64,000 bases of DNA from Arthrobacter sp. ES3-54 (lineage in GTDB: Bacteria > Actinomycetota > Actinomycetes > Actinomycetales > Micrococcaceae), in the NCBI RefSeq assembly GCF_029504395.1, contig NZ_JAQFIF010000002.1, forward strand, positions 434,001 to 498,000, read 5' to 3'. Shown here in pieces: positions 8,636 through 18,704 of this stretch (position 1 is its first letter; each line of letters starts with the position of its first letter). The position numbers and the translations under genes are program-made. Below the pieces are notes generated by a model, which made no database searches, was not told the DNA's origin, and saw nothing but the letters and a program-made list of their open reading frames with translations.

Positions 8636-9109
8636 ATGCCTCCCGTCTGGTCATTGCGCCAAAGCCTTCCCTCTGACGCTTCATGGATTGCCGAGCTCCG
8701 CGCCCAGGTCATGCGTCCCGATCTCGAGCGCCTCGGACGCTGGGATCCGGTGCGCGTCAGACAGCGCTTCCTCACGGGCTTTCACCCGGCGCATACGTTT
8801 GTTGTCGAAGTTGAGGCCTCCGCGGTTGGTGTCATTGCGGTCCGCCCCGAATCGGATGAGCAATGGATTGAACACTTCTATCTGGCCCCCGAGTATCAAG
8901 GGCAGGGTCTGGGAGGCGCGGTGCTGCGCCACGTATTGGAGGCGAAGCGCGATCACCGGCCTTTCCGGCTCAACGTCCTCCAAGGCAGCCCGGCGAGGCG
9001 TCTCTACGAACGCGCCGGATTCGTCCACGAGCACGAGGATTCGATCGATGTGTTCCTCGTCGCCGAAACGGACCGGAAGGTCGTGCCCCGGAGAACCTGC
9101 TCCCGCTGA
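8636..9109 (+). CDS. GNAT-family N-acetyltransferase
   Basis: The 157-residue protein shows the GNAT fold in order: VWSLRQSLPSDASWIAELRA at the N-terminus, the central strand VGVIAVRPESDEQWIEHFYL, the acetyl-CoA pyrophosphate loop QGQGLGG (about residue 98), and FRLNVLQGSPARRLYERAGF, the C-terminal N-x-x-A...Y-E-x-x-G-F motif. It transfers an acetyl group to an unknown amine. ATG 8636 is chosen because family members begin just before the W-S-L-R strand; an in-frame ATG at 8567 would add 23 atypical residues. It appears intact and stands alone. Confidence 0.85.
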   Translation: MPPVWSLRQSLPSDASWIAELRAQVMRPDLERLGRWDPVRVRQRFLTGFHPAHTFVVEVEASAVGVIAVRPESDEQWIEHFYLAPEYQGQGLGGAVLRHVLEAKRDHRPFRLNVLQGSPARRLYERAGFVHEHEDSIDVFLVAETDRKVVPRRTCSR

Positions 9110-9211
9110 ACGATCCCCCTAATGGGACAAACTAATGGTCAAGCAAACTCTTTGCAGTACCCGGAATTAGTGCCTCCGCCGCCGCCTGCCGCGGGGATGC
9201 TGGCCGCCGGC

Positions 9212-9643
9212 TCAGTGGCCGGTGCGCATCCGGTCACGTGCGCAATTCACAACGGCGGACAAGTCGATCCCGTAGGTCGGCCCGTCGCTGGAACCGTACT
9301 CCTCGAGTCGGGCCGCACCGCGCTCGAGGAGCCGTTTCGCACCAATGCTGTTCCCCCGGGCGGCGTGGGTGAGCCCGACGCAGATCTGGGCGAGACCTTG
9401 CCAAAGGTTGCGTTCTTCGGCCGGCCCGGCTTTCCAGCGGGCCTCGAGTACCTCATGAGCGGCGAAGGGCCGGCCTGCCTCCACCAGACTCCGGGCCGAA
9501 ACCAACGTCTGCGCCGGCGGCAGCGGTTCCTCCGAGACCGGCTCGACGCCAGCGCTTCCGTACGGCAGCGGCCGCCCAAGAGCGTCACGTGGCCGGGCCT
9601 GCCGCGGGCGCCTTGCAGCATCCCGATCCCTGTCACCGGTCAT
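9212..9643 (-). CDS. DUF309 domain-containing protein
   Basis: The 143-residue protein has RDALGRPLPYGSAGVEP near residue 20 and the DUF309 signature LVEAGRPFAAHEVLEARWKA (about 53-72), then ERNLWQGLAQICVGLTHAAR and GNSIGAKRLLERGAARLEEY. The F-x-A-H-E-V-L-E...W motif is diagnostic of this small helical family, which is common in bacteria but has no established biochemical function. Actinobacterial members are often slightly longer, so the C-terminus (ending RDRMRTGH) may be clipped. It is not obviously in an operon. Confidence 0.8.
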   Translation of the reverse strand: MTGDRDRDAARRPRQARPRDALGRPLPYGSAGVEPVSEEPLPPAQTLVSARSLVEAGRPFAAHEVLEARWKAGPAEERNLWQGLAQICVGLTHAARGNSIGAKRLLERGAARLEEYGSSDGPTYGIDLSAVVNCARDRMRTGH

Positions 9644-9773
9644 TGCATTTTCCGCCCTGAGCGACCCTGGACGTTACAAGCCTTCATACGCCCAATGCTA
9701 AGACCCGGCCCTTCCAACATCCGTTCCGCCGCAAAGGATGCCGTCGGGACGGCGGCCGCGAGAGAAGAAATGA

Positions 9774-10169
9774 TCACCGCTGGTCGCGTCGCAGGGGGTG
9801 ATCATTTGGAACCTCGACGAGCACGATGCGCACTCCGTCGGGGTCCGCGATCCACATCTCCACCAGCCCCCACGGCTCCTGCTGCGGCTTGCGGATCACC
9901 GGTACCCCGGCCGCCAGCAGCCGCTCGTGCTCGAGCTGCACGTTGCGAACCTGAATCCAGATCGCCAAGGCACTCCCCTGCGGATCAGCCGACCGTCCAC
10001 TGACCTCGAGAAAACCGTTTCCCAGGAAGAACACCAGGCCCGGCGCATCACGACTCCCGAACTCACGGTAGATCGCCAAGCCCAACGTGTCCCGATAAAA
10101 CCGGTGGCTCCGCTCAGGTTCGGCCGGATGAAGCAGGATGCGGCTCCCAAGAACTTCCATGTTCTCCAT
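9774..10169 (-). CDS. VOC-family (glyoxalase/bleomycin-resistance fold) protein
   Basis: The 131-residue protein has one pair of beta-alpha-beta-beta-beta modules: SRILLHPAEPERSHRFYRDT and LGLAIYREFG in the first half, VFFLGNGFLEVSG between, and IWIQVRNVQLEHERLLAAGV, then WGLVEMWIADPDGVRIVLVE in the second. The C-terminal D-P-D-G-x-R-I-x-L-V-E-V with its metal-binding Glu is typical. VOC members include glyoxalases, dioxygenases and antibiotic-binding proteins, and the specific role cannot be inferred. An internal ATG (MEVLGSR) is an alternative start three codons later. Confidence 0.85.
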   Translation of the reverse strand: MENMEVLGSRILLHPAEPERSHRFYRDTLGLAIYREFGSRDAPGLVFFLGNGFLEVSGRSADPQGSALAIWIQVRNVQLEHERLLAAGVPVIRKPQQEPWGLVEMWIADPDGVRIVLVEVPNDHPLRRDQR

Positions 10170-10511
10170 CCTGCCCTCGAGTCATGCACTTCGCACGCCG
10201 CGTGCCAGTGAATTCCTGGTGTTGCGTTCAAGGATCCCGTTGGGCGGCGAGCTGCCACACCGATCGGGGCGCCACGGTCGACACCGAATCTGCTGCACCG
10301 ACCGTTCCGCAAGCGGAACGGCGGAACCGCCAACTCAGCTCCGATTTAGGGGCCAAAGAAGTTAATGGTCACACTCCTGTTTGACTGTTAAACAGGGGTT
10401 GCGGTTAAATCGCAGCTTAATTGGCGGTCTGCGGTCCAGTTTTGGGAACCCCTGCCGGGCATATCTAAGGGCGATGTCCCGAACGAAGGCTGCCTGACGG
10501 CTAGCTCGGAC
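10170..10511. other. No gene; contains a short inverted repeat
   Basis: No credible coding sequence is visible. An inverted repeat (CCTGTTT at 10376-10382, AAACAGG at 10390-10396) could be an operator or the stem of a weak hairpin downstream of the TetR gene. The sequence around it is A/T-richer than the surroundings. Confidence 0.4.
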
Positions 10512-11180
10512 TCAACAAGGGTTCATGACGCCGAGTTCATCTCGGGGCGCGGCTCCTGCGCCGATTCCCGAGGCTACCTGGGGCGCGGGCATACCTGCGA
10601 CCATTCCGGCCCACAAGAGGTCGGTAGTCGCTAGGGTCAGGTAGTCCACGGATGTTCCATCCAGGAGGTTGCCCGCTGCCAGCATGGCGGCTCCGTGCAG
10701 GCTCACGAAGCATACGAGCGCGAGCCTCTCGGAGTCGCCTGGCGCCAGCTCCCCGGCGTCCTGGGCTTCAGCGATGAGCGCCCTGGCGACCCTTATGCCG
10801 TCTTCGCCGATGCTTCGCAGTTCATCGCTGGCATCAGGATGGTGCTTGGTGGAGTGCATCACGGCCAGCAGGACCGGGTGGGCGACCGCGAAGTCAACAT
10901 AGGCCCTAGCGATCCCGACAAAGCGTGGCCGACGGTCTCCGGCCGCTTCAGACGCTCCCGTGATCCGGGCGTTCATGCTGCGGAAGCCGTCAAGGGCGAG
11001 AGCATCGAGAAGCGCCTGCTTGTCACGAAAATGCTTGCCGGGCGCCGCGTGGCTCACACCCAGGTCACGCGCGAGTTGCCGCAGGGACAGTCCCTCGACT
11101 CCTGCTTCTTCGATGACTTCCCTTGCACGGGCGAGCAACGCCTCGCGGAGCTTGCCGTGATGGTAGGGCTGATCGGTCAT
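10512..11180 (-). CDS. TetR/AcrR-family transcriptional regulator
   Basis: The 222-residue repressor has an N-terminal TetR helix-turn-helix (residues 8-55: LREALLARAREVIEEAGVEG, then LSLRQLARDLGVSHAAPGKH and FRDKQALLDALA) and an all-helical ligand domain ending in a long, probably disordered tail. The S-H-A-A-P-x-x-H-F recognition helix is typical of a TetR subgroup with a TetR_C_13-like ligand domain. It is divergent from the SDR gene at 11284, with a 103-bp intergenic region containing CAATG/CATTG inverted repeats, so it probably represses itself and the SDR (and perhaps PhzF) genes. Confidence 0.85.
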   Translation of the reverse strand: MTDQPYHHGKLREALLARAREVIEEAGVEGLSLRQLARDLGVSHAAPGKHFRDKQALLDALALDGFRSMNARITGASEAAGDRRPRFVGIARAYVDFAVAHPVLLAVMHSTKHHPDASDELRSIGEDGIRVARALIAEAQDAGELAPGDSERLALVCFVSLHGAAMLAAGNLLDGTSVDYLTLATTDLLWAGMVAGMPAPQVASGIGAGAAPRDELGVMNPC

Positions 11181-11205
11181 GAGATCAGTATAGACACAAA
11201 GTAGT

Positions 11206-11246
11206 CATTGACAACAATGATGCCACTGCCTACAATGTTGCCATTG
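11206..11246. promoter_or_regulatory. Candidate TetR operators between divergent genes
   Basis: Two short inverted repeats lie here: CATTG-ACAA-CAATG (11206-11219) and CAATG-TTGC-CATTG (11233-11246), and a third CATTG follows at 11252. Their position between the divergent TetR and SDR genes fits repressor binding sites. This is an inference from symmetry and context only. Confidence 0.5.
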
Positions 11247-11283
11247 GCTACATTGAGTGGCCGCCACACGGAATGGATTCGAC

Positions 11284-12072
11284 ATGACCATGAGCTACAT
11301 CGGAACCACGGCACTCATCACTGGAGCGAGCTCCGGGCTCGGCGCCGAGTTTGCCACACGATTTGCAGCGCTCGGGGCCAACCTTGTGCTGGTCGCACGG
11401 CGGACCGACCGGCTTGAGGATCTCGCCCGGAAGCTGCACGACGCGCACGGCATTTCAGTGACTACGTTCTCGAAGGACTTGAGCCGTGCGGGAGCAGGAG
11501 CGGAACTCCGCGACGAGCTAGCCGGCCGGGGTATCCGCATCGACACCCTGATCAACAACGCGGGCTTCGCCACCAGCGGCCCTTTGGTCGAGGAAGACCC
11601 CGCGGTCATCGCCTCGGAGATCTCCCTCAACGTGGCCTCTCTCGTCGAGACCACGCGGGCATTCCTCCCCGAGATGCTCGCCGCCGGGAGGGGCGCACTC
11701 ATCAACGTGGCCAGCACCGCAGCTTTTCAGCCGGTACCTGGGATGGCGGTTTACGGGGCAACCAAGGCATTCGTCCTGAGCTTCACCGAAGCCCTGGCAC
11801 ATGAGACGAAGGAATCCGGCCTTCGTGTGCTCGCGCTCTGCCCGGGGGCTATCCGCACCGAGTTTTTCGATGTACTCGGGAGCCAGGCGGCAGCGGTCGG
11901 CCGGCTGCAGAGCGCCAGCGATGTCATCGACACTGCCCTGCGCGCTCTCGATCGCCGCACTACACCGGTAAGCGTCGTCTCAGGCTTGGGAAATCGCCTT
12001 CTGGCCGGCATCGCCCAGCGCCTCCCCCGAAACATGTCCCTCGCCATGGCCGGCAGAGCCGTACAGGACTAG
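11284..12072 (+). CDS. Short-chain dehydrogenase/reductase (classical SDR)
   Basis: The 262-residue protein has the NAD(P)-binding TGASSGLG (about residue 13), NNAGF (about 92), the catalytic Ser in INVASTAAF, and Y-x-x-x-K as YGATK (about 157), followed by CPGAIRTEF. Arg residues after the first strand (VARRTDRL) suggest NADP(H). SDRs of this type interconvert alcohols and ketones. It starts at ATG 11284 (an ATG two codons later is possible), is divergent from a TetR regulator and lies 76 bp before phzF-like, so the two may form one regulated unit. Confidence 0.88.
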   Translation: MTMSYIGTTALITGASSGLGAEFATRFAALGANLVLVARRTDRLEDLARKLHDAHGISVTTFSKDLSRAGAGAELRDELAGRGIRIDTLINNAGFATSGPLVEEDPAVIASEISLNVASLVETTRAFLPEMLAAGRGALINVASTAAFQPVPGMAVYGATKAFVLSFTEALAHETKESGLRVLALCPGAIRTEFFDVLGSQAAAVGRLQSASDVIDTALRALDRRTTPVSVVSGLGNRLLAGIAQRLPRNMSLAMAGRAVQD

Positions 12073-12148
12073 TGCTACAGTCGCATTTCGCTTCGCCCTG
12101 TTGGTCTTCGCCACGCCCGTATCTTCACAACCCACCGAGGATGTAGCA

Positions 12149-13006
12149 ATGAATCAGACTCCAGACGTACTTCGTTATGCCGCCTTTACCAACACCCCCG
12201 ACGGAGGCAATCCGGCGGGAGTAGTCCTGGACGCAACCCGACTTGACGACGCCCAGATGCAGGCCATCGCGGCCGACATCGGATATGCGGAAACGGTCTT
12301 TATCACCGAGGCGTCGGTTGACGGAGACTCCCGCCGAAACCGCGTGCGGTACTTCTCCCCGATCGCCGAGGTGCCGTTTTGCGGCCACGCCACAATTGCT
12401 TTGGCCGTCGCGCTGTCAGGGCGAGATGGTGCCGGGACCTTTGTTTTCGACACCGCGGTGGGGTCCGTCGTGATCGAGACTGCAGGCCAGGGCGCAGCCG
12501 TGACGGCATGCTTCACGAGCGTGGAACCGCGAGTGGCCGAGTTCCCCGACGACGTTCTGAGCACCCTGCTCGGGTTGCTCGGCGTCGGCCGGGGCGAACT
12601 GCACCCCGAGTACCCTCCGATGCTCGCTTTTGCCGGGAACTGGCACCCCATTCTCGTCTTCGCAGAACGAAGGACCTTTGACTCATTCGTGTTCGAACCG
12701 AACCATATGCGCACGCTGATGGACGCCCAAAACTGGGCAGGCACCGTAACGACACTCTGCGAGACCGGGCCGGGCGAGTTCGACTCGCGCAACCTCTTTC
12801 CGGTGGGCACCATCACTGAAGATCCGGCGACCGGTTCGGCAGCCGCCGCTTTCGGCGGATACCTCCGCCTTCTTTCGCTTGTCGAACCACCCAGCCGGGT
12901 GGTGGTGCTCCAAGGGAGCCACGTCGGCCGCCCAAGCAGACTCACCATTGATATTCCACCGCTCGGCGGGATCATCGTGCGCGGAGAAGCCGTCGAAATC
13001 GCTTGA
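12149..13006 (+). CDS. PhzF-family isomerase/epimerase-like protein
   Basis: The 285-residue protein has the two-lobed PhzF / diaminopimelate-epimerase-like fold. The N-terminal signature is FTNTPDGGNPAGVVLD, with the presumed catalytic Glu in IGYAETVFI (about residue 46), followed by VRYFSPIAEVPFCGHATIA (about 70-88); the C-terminal lobe carries GTITEDPATGSAAAAFGGYL. Biochemically known members isomerise trans-2,3-dihydro-3-hydroxyanthranilate in phenazine synthesis, but most, as here without other phz genes, have unknown substrates. ATG 12149 follows GAGG at about 12138. It probably shares regulation with the upstream SDR and TetR genes. Confidence 0.85.
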   Translation: MNQTPDVLRYAAFTNTPDGGNPAGVVLDATRLDDAQMQAIAADIGYAETVFITEASVDGDSRRNRVRYFSPIAEVPFCGHATIALAVALSGRDGAGTFVFDTAVGSVVIETAGQGAAVTACFTSVEPRVAEFPDDVLSTLLGLLGVGRGELHPEYPPMLAFAGNWHPILVFAERRTFDSFVFEPNHMRTLMDAQNWAGTVTTLCETGPGEFDSRNLFPVGTITEDPATGSAAAAFGGYLRLLSLVEPPSRVVVLQGSHVGRPSRLTIDIPPLGGIIVRGEAVEIA

Positions 13007-13074
13007 GCCGTACGGGACTCTATACGGCGGTGCGATGAACCGGGCCGAGACGACTAGCTGGAAAGTACGTCTGC

Positions 13075-13440
13075 TCAGCTTGGCAAGGGGGTTCGCCGTC
13101 CGTGTCTCGTGTCGTCACGGCCGGTCGCGGCGAGCCCGGATGCGTTCGAGGTGGTCTGGGTGTTCGCTCCCATCTCGAATCCGCCGCCGTAGATGTAGAT
13201 GATGACGGGGAGCGGTTCGTCGGCGGCGTCTTCGGGTGCCCACACATTGAGGTTGAGGCAGTCTTCGCTGAATCCGTTGTCGGCCTCGAGCCACGTGGGG
13301 GCGCCTGCCTGGAGGGGTGCGGGTCCCTTCTGGTCGTATGGCGCGTCAGGGTTGAAGGGCAGCAAGACGGGGCTGTGGAAGCGTTCTGCGGTGGCGAAGG
13401 GGACGCCGAGCCAGGAGCGGATGGGGTGTGATTTGGACAT
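13075..13440 (-). pseudogene. N-terminal fragment of a type B carboxylesterase
   Basis: The frame gives 121 residues. The first 108 or so, including IRSWLGVPFATAERFHSPVL, YDQKGPAPLQAG, the conserved SEDCLNLNVWAP, and VIIYIYGGGFEMGANTQTTS with the oxyanion loop, match the intact esterase at 31662-33098 almost residue for residue. After GLAATGR the sequence diverges and stops, so the nucleophile Ser, Glu and His are all missing. It lies 23 bp after the rarA-like gene, in the same order as the intact copy, so this module was cut off by a rearrangement at about 13120. Confidence 0.85.
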
Positions 13441-13463
13441 GTGGTGAGCCTTTCGAGCGGTGG

Positions 13464-14789
13464 TCAGTTGTCTTCGGGCGGTGTCGTCGCGGCACCGGGT
13501 TGGTCGCTGCGCAGCTGTGCCCAGTGGCGGAGTCGTTCGCTGATGGCGCGTTCGTAGCCGCTAGTGGTGGGTTCGTAGAACGTTTCCCGGGGGAGGCCGT
13601 CGGGGAAGTAGTTAGCGCCGGAGAAGCCGGTGTCGGTGTCGGGGTCGTATTGGTAGTCCTTGCCGTAGCCGAGGTTCTTCATCAGGCGGGTGGGGGCGTT
13701 GAGGATGTGGGCTGGTGGCATCAGCGAGCCGGTGCGTTTCGCGGCAGCCCACGCCTTGTTGAACCCGCGGTAGACGCCGATCGATTTGGGTGCGGTGGCG
13801 AGGTAGAGCACGGCCTGTGCGATCGCGAGTTCGCCTTCGGGTGAGCCGAGGCGTTCGTAGACATCCCATGCGGCGAGGGCCTGCTGCACGGCGTTCGGAT
13901 CGGCGAGGCCGATGTCTTCGTTCGCGAACCGGGTGATCCGGCGCGCGATGAACAAGGGATCTTCTCCACCGTCAAGCATCCGCGCCAGCCAGTACAGGGC
14001 GGCGTCGGGGTCAGAGCCCCGCATGGATTTGTGGAGCGCGGAGATGAGGTTGTAATGGCCTTCTTGCGACTTGTCGTAGAGCGGTGCCCGCTTCTGTACC
14101 GCGGCGGCGAGCACGGCCGGGTCGACCGGCGCAGGGAGGGCCTGCACCTGTTCGATCATGTTCAGCAGGTACCGACCATCCCCGTCAGCCATCGCGATCA
14201 ACGCATGGCGCGCATCGTCATCAAGCGGCAGCCGCCCGCCGAGCAACTGCTCCGCCCGGGTGACGAGTGCGCTGAGGGCCGTGTCGTCGAGGCGCTTCAG
14301 GACGAACACCTGGCAGCGCGACAACAACGCACCGTTGAGTTCGAAACTGGGGTTCTCGGTGGTGGCCCCGACGAGCACGATAGTGCCATCCTCCACATAG
14401 GGGAGAAAAGAGTCTTGTTGCGCGCGGTTGAAGCGGTGGATCTCGTCGACGAACAGCAGGGTTCCTTGCCCGAGCTCTCGCCGGCGCTGCGCGGTCTGGA
14501 AGACCCGGCGGAGGTCAGCGACTCCGGAGAAGGTGGCCGAGAGCGGTTCGAAGGCTAGGTTGGTCTTTTCGGCGAGGAGCCTGGCGATCGTGGTCTTGCC
14601 GCATCCGGGCGGCCCCCACAGCACCATAGATACCAAATGGTGCGCGCCGACCATCCGCCCGACGGGTGCGTCTGCTGCGAGCAGGTGATCCTGCCCGACG
14701 ACATCGGACAGGGTGTGAAGTCGCAGACGGTCCGCCAGCGGCCGGGCGGCGTCGTCGACGTCGAACAGCGACGGTGGTTGCTCGGTCAT
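13464..14789 (-). CDS. rarA: RarA/MgsA-type replication-associated AAA ATPase (copy 1)
   Basis: The 441-residue protein has Walker A GPPGCGKTT (about residue 59), Walker B LLFVDEIHRFN (about 111), sensor 1 GATTENPSFELNGALLSRCQ (about 141-160), and the C-terminal MgsA domain with KSMRGSDPDAALYWLARML and LGYGKDYQYDP. RarA/MgsA/WRNIP1 proteins form tetrameric clamp-loader-like ATPases that act at stalled replication forks. Its ATG overlaps the upstream MmcQ-like stop by 4 bp (ATGA), implying translational coupling. It is a close paralogue of 33118-34461. A second rarA on a mobile island, beside MmcQ-like genes and an esterase, is unusual. Confidence 0.9.
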   Translation of the reverse strand: MTEQPPSLFDVDDAARPLADRLRLHTLSDVVGQDHLLAADAPVGRMVGAHHLVSMVLWGPPGCGKTTIARLLAEKTNLAFEPLSATFSGVADLRRVFQTAQRRRELGQGTLLFVDEIHRFNRAQQDSFLPYVEDGTIVLVGATTENPSFELNGALLSRCQVFVLKRLDDTALSALVTRAEQLLGGRLPLDDDARHALIAMADGDGRYLLNMIEQVQALPAPVDPAVLAAAVQKRAPLYDKSQEGHYNLISALHKSMRGSDPDAALYWLARMLDGGEDPLFIARRITRFANEDIGLADPNAVQQALAAWDVYERLGSPEGELAIAQAVLYLATAPKSIGVYRGFNKAWAAAKRTGSLMPPAHILNAPTRLMKNLGYGKDYQYDPDTDTGFSGANYFPDGLPRETFYEPTTSGYERAISERLRHWAQLRSDQPGAATTPPEDN

Positions 14790-15145
14790 GGGTGACGTTT
14801 CGTGGGGGTTTGGCTGGCGAGGTCGTAGGAATCGTGCACCAGGTTTTCGATCAGTGAGGCGGTGATTCCCGCGCCTGGTCCAATAGAAATCCAGTGCTGC
14901 TTGTCGAGGTAGTGGCCGGCGGTGATCGCGTCGTGGTCGCGGCGCAACGCGTCGCCGTGATGCGGGTCGACCTTCACGGTGATGATCTGCAAGTCAGGAT
15001 CGTCGTCGGTGACGATGAGGAACACCTTTTCGTGCACCTTCCACACGTCCAGGTGCGGGGCGAACGGATGCCCGTGGCTCACGTCGTCGAGTGACGCCGC
15101 TGTGTCGCGGGCGATCTGCTGCAGCCGCGCTCCGGAAAGCGTCAC
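14786..15145 (-). CDS. MmcQ/YjbR-family protein (module copy 1, first paralogue)
   Basis: The 119-residue protein reads RLQQIARDTAASLDDVSHGH, then PFAPHLDVWKVHEKVFLIVT and DDPDLQIITVKVDPHHGDALRRDH, with HYLDKQHWISIGPG near the end. The W-K-V...K-V-F-L strand, the V-K-x-x-P segment and the late K-x-x-W-I are typical of the MmcQ/YjbR (CyaY-like fold) family, often called DNA-binding but without a defined mechanism. GTG start at 15145 overlaps the preceding gene (GTGA), and its stop overlaps rarA (ATGA), so three genes are coupled. Confidence 0.85.
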   Translation of the reverse strand: MTLSGARLQQIARDTAASLDDVSHGHPFAPHLDVWKVHEKVFLIVTDDDPDLQIITVKVDPHHGDALRRDHDAITAGHYLDKQHWISIGPGAGITASLIENLVHDSYDLASQTPTKRHP

Positions 15146-15528
15146 CGGTTCTTCCGCCCGAACGTGGCAGGGTCGACCGGCCGCATCGCGTGCGGGAGGT
15201 TCTCCACGACGAGCAGATATGAATCCGTGACCAGGTCATCGATCAGCTGTGTCTGCAGGTCGCCGGAGGGATGCAGGGTGATCCAGTGCTGCTTGTTCAT
15301 GTGGTATCCAGGCGTGATGTCCTCGTGCTGTTCCCGCAGCGCTTTGCCGTCCTCCGGCGCGGCCTTGACGATCACGATCGGTTCCCCTGTGACGTCGGTC
15401 AGCAGCATGAACACCTTGCCCCGCACCTTAAATACCTCCCATTCAGGGCCGAAGGGATACTCGAGGCCGGCCCCGGGGAGCTCCTCCACGTGGTCCCTGG
15501 CGTACTGCTGCAGTGCGTCGGCCTGCAT
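15142..15528 (-). CDS. MmcQ/YjbR-family protein (module copy 1, second paralogue)
   Basis: The 128-residue protein reads ALQQYARDHVEELPGAGLEY, then PFGPEWEVFKVRGKVFMLLT, GEPIVIVKAAPEDGKALREQ and HMNKQHWITLHPSG, a complete MmcQ/YjbR domain similar to the adjacent paralogue. It starts at ATG 15528, because the longer frame upstream is not conserved in the second module. Its partner in the other module (34814-35200) is very similar along the whole length. It is first in the three-gene coupled set with rarA. The role is unknown; co-occurrence with RarA hints at DNA maintenance, which is inference. Confidence 0.85.
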   Translation of the reverse strand: MQADALQQYARDHVEELPGAGLEYPFGPEWEVFKVRGKVFMLLTDVTGEPIVIVKAAPEDGKALREQHEDITPGYHMNKQHWITLHPSGDLQTQLIDDLVTDSYLLVVENLPHAMRPVDPATFGRKNR

Positions 15529-15642
15529 ATGTCCTCCAAACTCGGGGTAGCGGTAGCGCATGGCGCTTTTCGTTGTGACGAGGAAGGCGCGAGGCGGCCA
15601 GCGCCTCGCGTCTTCCTCGTCATTGGGTGTTGTCGTTGAGCG

Positions 15643-16977
<1,335 letters not shown>

Positions 16978-17069
16978 GACTTTTCCCTAAGTACGTGAGT
17001 TGGGACGCCTCGGTCCCGGCAAATATGTGCTGACCGAGGGCGATGAGAGCAGTTTATGCCCTTTGTGTC

Positions 17070-17083
17070 AGTTGCTGTCAACT
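17070..17083. promoter_or_regulatory. Candidate operator between divergent TetR and reductase genes
   Basis: AGTTG-CTGT-CAACT is a 5-bp inverted repeat about 20 bp before the TetR start codon, in the only intergenic space between the divergent units. A further TTTGACGTTG follows. Binding by the adjacent TetR protein is an inference from position. Confidence 0.4.
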
Positions 17084-17104
17084 TTGACGTTGTATGCTCG
17101 TTCC

Positions 17105-17716
17105 ATGAGTGAAAGCAGTGGTGGGGTCGGGTTACGGCAGCGAACGCGAGACGTCGTGCGTCAGGAGATCGCCGACGTTGCTCTTGTGATGTTCGACGAG
17201 CAGGGTTTCGATGAGACCACCGTCGACCAGATCGCAGCCGCGGTCGGCATCTCGCCGAGGAGCTTCTTCCGGTACTTCGCCTCGAAGGAGGACGTCGTTC
17301 TCGGGGATCCGATGATCTACGGTGAGCCCGTTCGGGAGCGACTTGCCCAGGCACTGGGATCGATGCCTGTATGGGAGGCCCTGCGATCAGGGTTCGAAGT
17401 ACTGGCGGAAACAGTCGAATCAAACCCCGAATGGGCGTTACGAGCAACGCGAGTAATGATTAGCACGCCTTCGCTGCGCGCCCGGAACACGGAAAAGCAC
17501 CTGGCCTGGATGACTGTTCTCGTGCCCCTGGTCGCCGCCGCCCTCACCGGACCCGAAGCCACACGGCAGTACCACGCACGGGTAATCACCCTCAGCGCCC
17601 TGACCTGCCTCGACGTCTCCTCAGCCGAACTCGTCCACCGCGACGGTGCCGTAACAACCCGGGAGCTGCTCGATGAAGCCTTCCAGCTACTGAAACCCAC
17701 AGCACTGGTCGACTAA
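17105..17716 (+). CDS. TetR-family transcriptional regulator
   Basis: The 203-residue protein has the TetR helix-turn-helix at residues 14-62 (RDVVRQEIADVALVMFDEQG, then FDETTVDQIAAAVGISPRSF and FRYFASKEDVVLGD) and a helical C-terminal domain of the MftR-like subgroup. S-P-R-S-F-F-R-Y-F is the recognition helix. ATG 17105 is chosen because the domain starts soon after. It is divergent from the ABM-like remnant and aldo/keto reductase, the usual arrangement of a local repressor and its target genes. Confidence 0.88.
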   Translation: MSESSGGVGLRQRTRDVVRQEIADVALVMFDEQGFDETTVDQIAAAVGISPRSFFRYFASKEDVVLGDPMIYGEPVRERLAQALGSMPVWEALRSGFEVLAETVESNPEWALRATRVMISTPSLRARNTEKHLAWMTVLVPLVAAALTGPEATRQYHARVITLSALTCLDVSSAELVHRDGAVTTRELLDEAFQLLKPTALVD

Positions 17717-18026
17717 ACCCGCTCCTGCAGGACTCTCACAGTGCAGTACCGACTACACCGGCGCCTTCAGGGCTGCCCGTAAAGGGATCGTTATTGAGAA
17801 CGGTGGGACCACCCCTTTGGCTCCTTACGCGCGCTATCGTGTGGCATGAGCTGTGGAGTTGGTCGCTCTGTGGCGGCGTTTTCTGGTCGCTCCGTGTCGC
17901 AACAGTGCCCGTAAGGCGAGCACCTATTCCCAATACATCGCAGCCGCACGTGAGCAGAGGCGCATCTCATGACCGCCGACACGGAACGCCGAGGCTAGTC
18001 GACGCACCGGATCGCGTCGCAGACGT
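17717..18026. other. No recognisable gene
   Basis: Intergenic DNA between the TetR gene and a convergent hypothetical gene. Only short frames without family resemblance are visible. I see no hairpin followed by a T run. Confidence 0.4.
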
Positions 18027-18404
18027 TCACGGATGGGCGTGACGCTCCAACGCGTCCAGAGTCGTCTCGGGCGATGTGTTGAAGCAGAAGGTGATTCCGG
18101 GCGATTCCGCATTGCACACGTTGATGATCCGTTCGAAGAGCTCGGTGTGCTCCGGGATCATCCTGATGCCGCCCCCGATCATCACGAGGCCGAAACGATC
18201 ACGACCGAATGCCGAGCGGATCTCTGCTTCGGCCTCGTCCGGGGAGGTGCCGATCAGGCAGTTGACGGCGTCGAAGCCGGCGGCCGTAGTGGCCCCGAAC
18301 CCCGCTTCGATCCGTTCGGTCATCGTGGCCGCGTCGAGGCCAGGAGGCAGCTTGCTATAGTCGAGGGCTCGCGCGTGGATGCCGATCATGAGGATTCGAG
18401 TCAT
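18027..18404 (-). CDS. Conserved hypothetical protein of about 125 residues
   Basis: From ATG 18404 the product reads MTRILMIGIHARALDYSKLP, then MTERIEAGFGATTAAGFDAV, DRFGLVMIGGGIRMIPEHTE and IINVCNAESPGITFCFNTSP. Alternating beta strands and helices with V-M-I-G-G-G-I-R suggest a small Rossmann-like fold. Similar stand-alone proteins of this length occur in many bacteria, and I know of no defined function. The longer frame upstream to 18608 crosses an IS-end remnant and is unlikely to be translated. Confidence 0.65.
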   Translation of the reverse strand: MTRILMIGIHARALDYSKLPPGLDAATMTERIEAGFGATTAAGFDAVNCLIGTSPDEAEAEIRSAFGRDRFGLVMIGGGIRMIPEHTELFERIINVCNAESPGITFCFNTSPETTLDALERHAHP

Positions 18405-18495
18405 GGGCCTCATTGTGGCATGCACCCGAAACACTTGGCTGCGGGCCCGCTGGATCCTTGCTCGACCCGCCCCGCCCCAGATGAGCTGTTCCTGT

Positions 18496-18544
18496 AGTGC
18501 AGAGGACTCGTGACGTTCCGTGCAGACGACTTCGGAAAATGACA
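18496..18544. mobile_element. IS21-like terminal end remnant, copy 1
   Basis: A doubled motif, GTGCAGA..ACT then GTGCAGACGACTTCGG, ends in AAAATGACA. The same 49-bp pattern recurs at 21486-21534. Two internal repeats near an end reading TGTCATTTTCC from outside inward are typical of IS21-family termini, but no istA or istB gene is present, so only the end survives. Confidence 0.5.
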
Positions 18545-18704
18545 TCGGTGGGCCGGCTCCAGGTTGCGAACCGCCCGTTAGACGGTCGTTCATCGGGCGC
18601 GCCAGCACCCTAAGGCCGTCTGTGCGGGTGCTGGAGCTGACGTGCCCGTATACCCGGCCCGACTAACTGCCCGGTGAAGGTGCCCTAAACGCTTCACTCC
18701 AGGT